From: Fratercula arctica
Taxonomy: Eukaryota > Chordata > Aves > Charadriiformes > Alcidae
DNA: 64,000 bases
NCBI GenBank assembly: GCA_947846985.1
Contig: CANTUZ010000011.1
Location: forward strand, 33,165,589-33,229,588
Direction: 5' to 3'
Part shown: positions 55,081 through 64,000 of the stretch, piece by piece
Numbering within the stretch: the first letter of the stretch is position 1
Layout of the letters: each line of letters opens with the position of its first letter
Program-made: the position numbers and the translations under genes
The notes under the pieces: model-generated
Told to the model about the DNA's origin: nothing
What the model saw: only the letters and a program-made list of their open reading frames with translations
Databases searched by the model: none

Positions 55081-56955
55081 TGAAACCTGTGCTGTGACAT
55101 TGAACAGAAATACCATATGCCAGGATATTTGACCACTGGAAGCTCCTCTGACTGACTTCACAACAATCACAAGGGAATCACACAAAAAAAAAAAGAGACT
55201 TTTTTTTCCCCTCTCTAAGTCTTGAAGACACTATCCTCTTTGCCCACTTTGCTGCTGAGTTCTTTTATTAAAAACTAGATGTGTCTCTACTGCCAACTTC
55301 AGAGACTCCACGGCAGATCTACTGAACATTGAGCAGTAACAACAAAACACCTGGTGCTCGTTCTCCACGACAATTGCGATGAACAGTCATAGTGAAAAGG
55401 GATGAGCTGAGATACAGTGATGCAGCAGATCTTTACGAACAGGCATCTCACTTCACTCTCTGGTCTTGGTATCGCCACTCACGCTTTCCAACTTGGCTCG
55501 CTGCTGGTGCTCTAACCAGATACCTGGCAACGTTGAGTATCTTACTACAAGCTTCTCTCACTATCTTCATGCTCCAAAATTGTACAGAACAGGCTGTTTA
55601 AACTGGACCAAACTAATCAGGCACATTGCAAATTATAGCTTTTAAACAGGCGAGCCTTTTTACAGGCTCATTCTCTTTCGGCTCAAGGTCAGGTTGCCTC
55701 TTTACAGCACAGAATGATGTCACAGGGATCCTGGATGCAGGACGGCATTGCCCAGCACGCCCTTCCTTCGGGGAGTCTAGAGAAAGGTAAAACTTCAAAG
55801 CTTCTTGCTGGCATGGGATCCCAGTCTTTTGACTTTACGTTCCCATCCTTTCCTTTGACTTCCAAAAGCCATCAAATCCTCCCTTACAGGCAGAATTACC
55901 TTACGAATCAGACTTGCCTGTTCTTTTGGTTAAGCTTCAGAACAATTGCCAATGTTTGCATTTGCCGAGGTATACAATCCTGTCCTGCAGAGAACCAAAG
56001 GCTTTAAGAACCAGAATCCGTCTGAGGCAGCCCAACCTGCCAGGCTCCTCTGGATAAAGGAGAGGATATTCTGCCTGGGAGCAACACCGGCCAGCTGATG
56101 ATTATTCACAACAAGTTTCTTTTTAGTTCACATGACAGTTTAGGCAGCACAGAAACTCAGGCTGTTTTGGAGACCACTTTACGTCTGGTTCGCAGGACAG
56201 TCACGAGCTGGCTTCAGACTCTTGTCTTGGAGCCCGACATATCTTAAAGTTTTATCTGTTATCAATGTGAGGACCTGATGAGTGCTTGGTTGTTGTTTGG
56301 GGTTTTTTTAATTTTTTTCTTGGGGTTTTTTTTTGTTTGTTTGTTGGTTTGGTTTGTTTTTTAAATTCTGTAATCAAAAGAATGATTTTGTCTTTGGTGT
56401 TAAACGTTGGAAGCATGAATGAAGTACCTGCTGCTTCTTTGTCTGTAATTTGCAACAAAAAAACAGCCCAATAAAGCCAGGGAAATTCACTGTTCTAAAA
56501 CACATGCAGTTAGAATAGCCACTAGACATCACAATCAGGACTTTAATAACATGGAAACACCTAGTTCAGTGGTGTCCACTACAAATCATTTGCATTATAT
56601 AAAAATATTACTCCAATTACAGTAACTGGACAACAGCCATTCAAACTTACCAAGTTTCCATCTTACTCATATTGCAGGAACTGGGAGGAGCTCATTCATT
56701 TCGGGAAAAAAAAAAAATGTCCAGAAATCAACTAAGAGTTGCAGCGAAGCATCTTGTGCCTTAGAGAAATGTCCGCTGTGATAACTAGAAGCAGGAATTC
56801 AGCATTAGCATCCTACTAATCTTGCTCACGTGGCCATGAATAAAAAGAGCAGGTTCTGTTATGCTAGCATCCACAATTAAAATTTTATAACCCCATAAAA
56901 CACCAGTAAGTTTTCCATGAGCTGCAGAAGAATGCAAATTCAAAGGGTCACTAGA

Positions 56956-56961
56956 TTTATT
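56956..56961 (-). terminator. Candidate PRKAR2A poly(A) signal
   Basis: This is the first canonical AATAAA on the - strand below the PRKAR2A stop, giving a 3' UTR of about 1.3 kb. An ATTAAA variant lies closer at 58085-58090, and further AATAAA hexamers at 55264-55269, 54269-54274 and 53954-53959 could give longer forms. Confidence 0.35.
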
Positions 56962-58295
56962 ACCTACAAATTCAATGTCTTAATATAAATATTCTGTTTG
57001 TACACCATAAAAACATCCTTCTTATGGTCTGATTCTTATTTAGATAATACTCTTGATAAAATCTCAGCAGTATGCCAATTAAGGTCATTAAAGCTATAGA
57101 AATAGAATCTACCTAATAAATGCTGCAAATTTAACAGGTATTTTAGATAAACATCATTAGCTTAGTTATCACCTAAACCAAAAAGACTCCTCAAACACAC
57201 CAACTGTGTAGTCAGCAAAGACTTTACAAAGTCAAATGTTGCCAACTTTTCAAAAGTTTAGCAAATCAACATGGTATTTGGAAGCATCCAAGTATCTAAT
57301 GAAGTTAGAATACTGTGAAATGTTAGGACTGGGGGGGGAGCTCCTGTAAACAAGTACAGAAGTAGTCTTCATTTAAATTACAAAACATTCACCTCCTTAA
57401 AAAGCTTTAAAACTGACCCAGTCAACAACAGTGCCCTGGGAAATCTAGCAGTATAAAGGATCTACGTAAGCAAGAGAAGGTCATATATTGTGATCTCACC
57501 CCAATAAGATGTACTCAGTGTCAAGAACAAGGATCAAATTTGGGGAGATGACAATTATGACACCTTCAGGCCATTTGATCTGAACCACTGCACTTTTTTG
57601 GGCAGCATAGAGTAAAACAATTTTTTTTGCTGCTCAGGAAACACTTAAAATATAGTAATACTTGATTTTCTGCATTTTGTTGCTAGGCAGACTCTCCCAT
57701 GTCCCCAGCTTGGTTTACTTGGTTTAAAGAGCTATATAGTACCCGCACCTTTCAGCAGGTGGAAGAAAACTTCAGTGCCACCTTATCATCCATTGATAAT
57801 TTAACTTCAAACCCAGATGCTACAATTAAAACCAAATTTGTCATTTTGTAAGGAAAGCATCAGATGAAGGTAGTAAACCCATGAAAGGCTCATATTCCAC
57901 AGGTTGCCTCTGCAGAACAGGCAACCTCCCACTACAGAATCTGATCTGAAAATTTATCCCAACAGTAACACGAGAAGGAAGGAGGTTTCTATATCTTGCA
58001 CACTTTGGGTTTCATATCAGGCACTTGAACTGTTGGACAGATGCCATTCTGAACCAAGTAAGTGAACATAGGGTTAGAATCATCTTTAATCTAGGTCTAA
58101 TAATGAAGTATCAGCAGCAAAGTGGAGGCAGGGATTGAGCAATCCATCTGTGCTGAGATTTGTTTATGGTTTCTAAAATGCCCAAGAAGACAGCAGCTGT
58201 AACTGTTCCGTAGTGTCCATTTTCCTTGTGAGTTGTGTTGCTGATAGGAGGCTTTTCTGTGTCTTGATCTAAGAAGGCATTGAGGTACCCTGTGC

Positions 58296-61200
58296 CTAAT
58301 TCCCTGGATCCAACAGGTCCATGCTAGAGCCAAACAATGCCACCAGCTGCTCCTCATAGTGTGTTATATTCCTCTTCATAATGTCCATGCAGGGTCCAAG
58401 CAACCTCTCAAATGCTTGCACATCCATGACTGCAAAGGAACAGAAGTGAAAACAAGACTGTTTGTCAAAAAGGACACCACACACCAATCTATTTTTTTAA
58501 CTCAGAACATAGATCTCCAGTCCAACCCATTCAGGTTTCAGGCTTCAATAGAAGTCACAGAAACAAAAATTGTACTTCTGATTTCTCTCTGTACTGTGAT
58601 TTGGAGAAACAAGATTAATGAAATACATGCCTGACCCAAGGATAAATAACAGAAGCCAAATACACACCACGCTGGCATTAAAAGATCACCTGAAAGCTGC
58701 GTGTGACAAACCAGCTGTAGACAAGAAGCTGATGCTACTTACCCCTTCGAAGAGTACAGACCACACAAGCAGAAAAAACAGAATCTGCTGGAAGGAAGCA
58801 GTGGTGCTTCTCAAACTTCTGCGTGGAGATCTGCTCTACACCATGCTCCTAGCTTCTTGTGTCTGACTACCAGTTACCAAAATGCTGCTAGGTTTTGAAT
58901 AGCTGCTGACTCAGGCATGGTCCACAAAAAAAGCCAAGACCTGAAAAGGGTAGCTAGAAACACAGAACATCTGCTTACCTAAACATTTGACCTCCCCAAC
59001 AGCATAGGCAGAGGCTGCTCTGGGTTTGTTGGTAACAAGTGCAAGCTCTCCAAAATACTGCCCTCTGTGACACCGGGCAATCTCCACTTCTTGATTAGCT
59101 TCTTTACTCGTCATAGTCTGTTAAACATTACATTTTAATTATTTGCATACAGTTCTGTCATTGTACCAGGCTGCAGTTAATCCCAGATATCTTACAGATG
59201 TGCAACAGCTCATTGGTTTAGGGCTTTTAAACTAGCAAGTCCCAAGTCATGCTCTGTACTGGTAGAACACCTTAAGAGCATCTTCAGTTAGAAGTCTGAT
59301 AAGAAAAGTGTATACCAGTCCACAAGTTTTGATATTGGCAGGTATTTACCTTACAGCTTTGGGAACTGCTATGACATTAGCCTAACAGGTTTTATCATGC
59401 ACAACATGTTGTTCCCTAAGGCGACTTCACACTGCACAGCAATACGTTCAAATGCCAATGTCTAATATGTCACTAGAGATAACTGAACCCAGGTTTGTAA
59501 ATGGCAGTTTTCTGTAATCCTAAAAGAAAAGTTTCATCTCCACTCTTAAGGCCAGGGGGAGTATATCACATTAGTTTGCAGAGGAGCAGATAAAAGCAAA
59601 AAAGTTTCCAACTTCACTAAAGTGACTTCTGGCTCCTTCAGAACAGATATGGGGATTTAAAACCTACATCACATGGATGATGATAATAAGTATCATAAAA
59701 TAATACATTAAAATAAGTCAGGGTAGGCTTTTTCCCACCGCTTGTATTAATCGATTGAATCAGGGATTGACCTACAGCCTAATCGCCCAATTTGAACTCA
59801 CCTTGCTTTTAATCAAGATTTTTACTTCACCAGATTCTACAATGTAAAAACAATCTGCTTTATCGCCCTGTGAAGAAGAAAAGGTAAAACAAATTATTTG
59901 TTAGTTTACTGTATAAATGGTATTAAAGCATTCACTCTGAACTAGGCTTTGTCCAGAAAACTGCTACAATTGACATTAAAAGGTTAGTGGTAAGGTAATA
60001 CACCAGAGGAACCCACAAGAGAAGGAACTGTTAGCACACATCATTCAGTGAGAGGGCAGGCGGAAAGGAAAAAGCAAAGGACATTGACGACATAGAGCAA
60101 AACCACTTTAGTGCAAATCTTCTGATCCTGATGGAAGTATCCAATAGTTAGTAAAACTAAGCAGGGCCTAAAATTTCCAGAAGCAAGTTTTAATAAAACA
60201 CGAATTTAGTGACTGCATTTCTAGATGTCAGCAGGAAGAAGGATCCATTAAACTAAGTATGAGCTCAGCCAATCCCTGGTAAAATAGTGAGAGATCAGCA
60301 GAACCCAGAACAGCTGTATTTGAGGAGCATGAACATAGAAAGTATGAGAAGGATAGTTTATAGAAAACCAAGTTCACAATGCAAGCCATCTACATGGGGA
60401 ATGATGCAGCGGCTGTATAAAGGTAGTGAGAATGGTAAGGAATAACGAAGCACTCAGTAGCATCATGCAATTAAAGGAAAATAAGTCACATAAGGCAAGT
60501 GGGAGAAAATAAAAATTAATAGCCATTTTATATCAAGTTCTAGAAAGATATCATAAGGTGTTGTTGAATAACTGAGGGTGAAATAAAAAATTTTCGTTTA
60601 GTCAAATTCAGCTGTTTCTATGAAAAAGTCACTGTGAGGGTGACCATGCACTAGCACAGGTTACCCGGACAGGTTCTGAAGTCTCCATTCTTTCGGATAT
60701 TCAAAAGCCACCTGGACATGGTCCTGGGCAACAGGCTGTAGGTAGCCCTGCTTGAACAGGCGCGTTGGACAAAATGACCTTCAGAGGTCCCTTCCAACCT
60801 CAACCATTCTGTAAGAGTTTCTAGAACCTTTATCACATCTATCTAAACCTTGCAGACCTTCAACAGATTGTACTTTATATCTGCTCTGGAGAGCTTTGCC
60901 AGGACTTAATATTTTGAAAGTTTTAGCTGTGACAGAGAAAACTTTCCCTCACTATACCAACGCTTGGTATAGGACTGGATGTCAGAGTGGAGAGCCGGCA
61001 CATGCCTGCTGCTATGAATCAGAAGCAAAGGGAGTAAAGGCTTCACAGAGACAGAGGCTGGGTAAGGAACCGATAAGGGAATGGGAGCAGCTCAACAAAA
61101 AAAAAAAAAAAACACCAAAACAAAACAACAATAACAAAAAAAAAAAACCCAAACAAACCACAAACCCAACTGTGAAACAATGTGAGGAGAGAAATAGATT

Positions 61201-63050
61201 AATCTGACATTAAGTTAGATGGGCAAGATGTCGGATGACATTAAGTGGGCAAGGAGACTATGAATGTGATGAGAAGGATGGAGAGAGATGATTACGACTT
61301 CAGTATGAAACACAGCCTAGGAGAAGATGATGCAAGATTTAAACACTGAGTTACAGCAGAAATTAGGCCCTCAGCTAAGCTTCCTGGGGATAGTCGTAAA
61401 CCATACAGCACAAAGCTTTTCATTCACTGTTGCCATCTGTCACAACATGAACCAATATTCTCAGCACACTTCTGAGAGTAAGTACTGAAAGAGTACTTAC
61501 TTATTTCTTTAAAAGAATGAAAACAAACTGAGTGGGAGACATCCTCGTAACACCGGCAGGCACTAACAATTTTCAAGTGCTTTAAAGCATACTGCCCTTA
61601 ACTGAAGAGTCAAACTCCAGAAAAGTAATTAAAATGTAAAATTATCCACAAGAGAAAAGGGGTTCATGGTATTGATGCAACTGCTGTAATGGAAGAGCTA
61701 TCACATCTTTTCCAAGCATAAAATTTCATAGTCTTTAGTAATGTATTACCATCACCCAGACCTACCCAGACTATTAATCCTCCTTTTAAGGGTAATTATA
61801 TCCTTGTCCTTAATTCAGTTATTACAAAAGATTAAAACCAACTGCGTAATTGGATCACTGATTGCATGAGTTCCCAGTTTTGAGACTGATCTATAAGCTT
61901 TGATTTTGCTGACAGTTCGGTTTTGTCAGGGTCTTAAGCAACAAGATCTTCAACTTACAAAATTGAGGGTATTTTTGGAGAGAAGTAATTTGGCAGTATT
62001 TGGTTATCAGCAAACTCAGGTTTCCTGCATTCAGAGTTATATGGCATTCAAGGTAATTAAGATTAATTATTCAAGATGTTATCAAGGAGTCATATTCTGT
62101 TTATAAAACAAGACAATGGTTGTGATCAAAACCCTGCTATTTCAGGTAAGCCCAGGACCTTCTTGCATTAACTTGAACTAGAGCATTTTTGTGACAAACA
62201 GAGCAACTGCGAGCTAAACTTGATGCAAAATTCCTGTGTTTCATCAGTAACAGTGTTCCAAAGAGTTATCTGTGTCACAGACAAAAAAAATCCCACAGCT
62301 TTAGCTTGAGTTTGTCCAGCTTCATGGTCCCCCAACTCCAGCCTTGATCTATTACAGCAGATAAAACATATACCAAGAACCAAAGGCTGTCAATTGAAGC
62401 TAGACTACTCCACCACTGAAATCCTCCTTTTAAGAGTATCAAGAAAAGCAATGGTTTTAATTAACCCTGATAGTGTCTCAGAATAGTTAATTGAGTTTGG
62501 TCCAATTATTATAATATTCCCAATGACATCATTGAGTTTCATGTTTGTTTTCATTGTTTAGTCAGACCTGGGAATTAGAAATGCCTTTATGACACGCTTG
62601 TGACTCCTTGTTTAATCTGGTCATAGATGCCCGTGAGAAGCATAGCTGGGGGCTGTCATGGAAAATTAAATAGACAGACATTTATTTTCAGCTTCTTAAG
62701 GCATATTCCTCTTGAAACCTTGCAAAGACCATTTATAAAAAAGAAACAGATGAGAGAAGAAAAGCCCAGAAGCTAAAGTAATAGAATACATTTTTTAGCA
62801 AAAGACATAATGGCTGTTCCCCAAACTTTCAAGAAGTGGTTAAATAAATTGAAAGCATTAAAAGAATAAGCAATGCCAAGCTGGTCCAAGTAGTAGGACT
62901 CTATAATCAGTTCCAAACAGGAAAAAAGAAGCAGAGAAAGGATAACAATAAGAGAGAAATTTAGACTTCAAATACCTGAGAAATTATACGTTCCCCATCT
63001 TGATACACTTTCTCCCCTATAACATCCACTATCTTCATTCGCTCTGATGC
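58296..63050 (-). CDS. PRKAR2A: cAMP-dependent protein kinase type II-alpha regulatory subunit, last four coding exons (partial)
   Basis: RII-alpha holds PKA catalytic subunits inactive, releases them on cAMP binding and docks to AKAPs through its N-terminus, which is outside the window. Coding exons here: 63050-62976, 59867-59802, 59117-58979, 58429-58296, all GT-AG and in phase; stop TAG at 58296-58298. They encode the second cyclic-nucleotide-binding domain (site B). The phosphate-binding cassette reads [18 protein letters not shown], with the conserved Glu and Arg that contact cAMP. The C-terminus is [20 protein letters not shown], then [37 protein letters not shown] and FGSS favour RII-alpha over RII-beta, although VALFG is shared with RII-beta. 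The exon for the preceding segment (FESFIESVPLLKSLE in the family) was not found up to 64000, so the gene continues off the window. Confidence 0.93.
60634..60815 (+). mobile_element. CR1 LINE 3' fragment
   Basis: About 180 bp match the CR1 3' region on the + strand: GAGGGTGACCATGCACTAG, CCTGGACATGGTCCTGGGCA and AGGTCCCTTCCAACCTCAAC, followed by CATTCTGTAAGAG, a decayed terminal repeat. It lies in the PRKAR2A intron between exons 62976-63050 and 59802-59867, antisense to the gene. Confidence 0.9.
61097..61170 (+). repeat. A-rich tract with interspersed C
   Basis: Two long A runs joined by AACACC and AACAAC units. It may be the tail of an old retrotransposed insertion or simple slippage; nothing upstream of it identifies a source gene. 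Confidence 0.6.
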
Positions 63051-64000
63051 CTAGAACAGAGGAAAATTAAACATAATAATCTATTATAGTACAGCTCTTG
63101 TAAACTTTGTAGCCCTGAAATGAAGAGGCATTTGCTAGACACAAATACACAGTATCTGGGTACTGAAAATAGAGCCCCTACAATGACATTGTCATACCGC
63201 ACCACAGCTTTCAAGGCTACCATAATGAATAGGGAAAGAAAATTGTCTGGTGTCCCATCCATGCACTTTTTCTTACCCACAAAGTTAACAAATAACTGAT
63301 TTGGCTGGTTTAGAGCAAAGAAAAGAAAAAAACCCCAAACCTCAAAAAAACAACACAGAATCACTTCCTCTAAGATTTAGTTGAAATTTGAAGAAAACAC
63401 TCAGAAAAATGTCATAGACTTCCTAACAACAAACTTCAATGAGAAACACCAGCAACACAATTTCAAAATATTTTAATCACCATGCACTTGAATATGTGGG
63501 TTTTTTGAGTGTCCCAGAACTCATCCCTAGAGTGGAGAGAGGAACGGGGCTACGAAAAGGATACCAGCTCTAAGTTGTAAGCAGGCACTGCAACAGGATG
63601 CCCAGCAGCAAGGGCAAGAGGTACTAGTCCGACATGCAATGAAGCACGCCTGAATCTTCAGAAACAGGAAGGGAGAAAGATCACTTAAATTTATCTCCAG
63701 TGTTACCCACTGCCCATCTAGAACACCACAAAACAATTTTATTGCTTCAGAGCAGTATATAAAACATTTTAAGGAAGGAAGAAAATTCTACAGTTAAAAT
63801 GAATATCTTGACAGATGATTCAGTTATAATCCATTCATTCCACAAATGCACCTCAATCTAGCCCATGTTTGAGAAACTTAATTCTGATCCACACATGATT
63901 CAACTGCAGCATGTCATGCAAGAAGCCATCCAGTGCTAACGAGTTATTTTTCTATATTTTTAAATATGAGTCATTTTTATGCTTTAAAAAAGTCACATTA
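63051..64000. other. PRKAR2A intron, running off the window
   Basis: This is AT-rich intronic DNA upstream of the 75-nt exon. No exon encoding the preceding site-A/site-B linker of RII-alpha was found here. Confidence 0.7.

Larger units (their letters stand above)
52331..58295. other. Non-coding interval between RPP14 and PRKAR2A
   Basis: No recognisable protein exon was found on either strand. The right part should be the PRKAR2A 3' UTR (its extent is unknown) and the left part the RPP14 upstream flank. Contents include a possible ancient CR1 remnant (about 53190-53700), a T-rich internal repeat (54985-55080) and several A or T runs. Open frames at 52292-52621 (+) and 52465-52779 (+) lie at the edge of the CpG island and match nothing I know. 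ABHD6, which neighbours RPP14 in human, is not seen here. Confidence 0.6.

Noticed and set aside
52331..58295. Search for ABHD6, the human neighbour of RPP14
   Set aside because: No alpha/beta-hydrolase exon (for example a GHSMGG-type nucleophile elbow) was found on either strand.

Overview
This window is vertebrate nuclear DNA, almost certainly from a bird. The genes are split into short GT-AG exons, promoters sit in CpG islands, and three copies of the avian CR1 retrotransposon 3' end are present (about 16555-16917, 44993-45124 and 60634-60815). No bacterial, phage or CRISPR content was seen. The species cannot be fixed from the sequence.

Layout, left to right: (1) 1-3634 holds no recognisable coding exon. 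It ends in a CpG island (about 3120-4480) that works as the PDHB promoter and probably also fires leftward, towards a KCTD6-type neighbour outside the window. (2) PDHB, + strand, nine exons, 4141-7961, encodes the mitochondrial pyruvate dehydrogenase E1 beta subunit (371 aa). (3) PXK, - strand, 18 coding exons, 46504 down to 10062, encodes a PX-domain pseudokinase (577 or 576 aa). It meets PDHB tail to tail, with candidate poly(A) signals for the two genes within about 350 bp of each other. (4) RPP14 (five coding exons, 52012 to 49608, 127 aa) and HTD2 (one uninterrupted 168-aa ORF, 49564-49058), both - strand, appear to share one bicistronic transcript: the HTD2 ORF begins 43 nt after the RPP14 stop, in the same exon. 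(5) 52013-58295 is mostly non-coding. (6) The last four coding exons of PRKAR2A (type II-alpha regulatory subunit of PKA), - strand, lie at 58296-63050. The rest of that gene is beyond position 64000.

All splice phases were checked by adding exon lengths. PDHB sums to 1116 nt, PXK to 1734 nt, RPP14 to 384 nt and HTD2 to 507 nt, each an exact multiple of three. No frameshift or premature stop was found in any of these genes.

Functionally, PDHB and HTD2 are linked through mitochondrial lipoate metabolism: mitochondrial type II fatty-acid synthesis (HTD2) makes the octanoyl precursor of the lipoate used by the pyruvate dehydrogenase complex (PDHB). RPP14 serves RNase P. PXK acts in endosomal membrane traffic and PRKAR2A in cAMP signalling. 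I found no undescribed biological system. The most interesting points are the bicistronic RPP14/HTD2 exon, a perfect TISU start element on PDHB, a tandem NAGNAG acceptor in PXK, a 97-nt TG-rich first intron and a 39-nt duplication spanning a splice donor in RPP14, and the RPP14-PRKAR2A junction, which differs from the human gene order.
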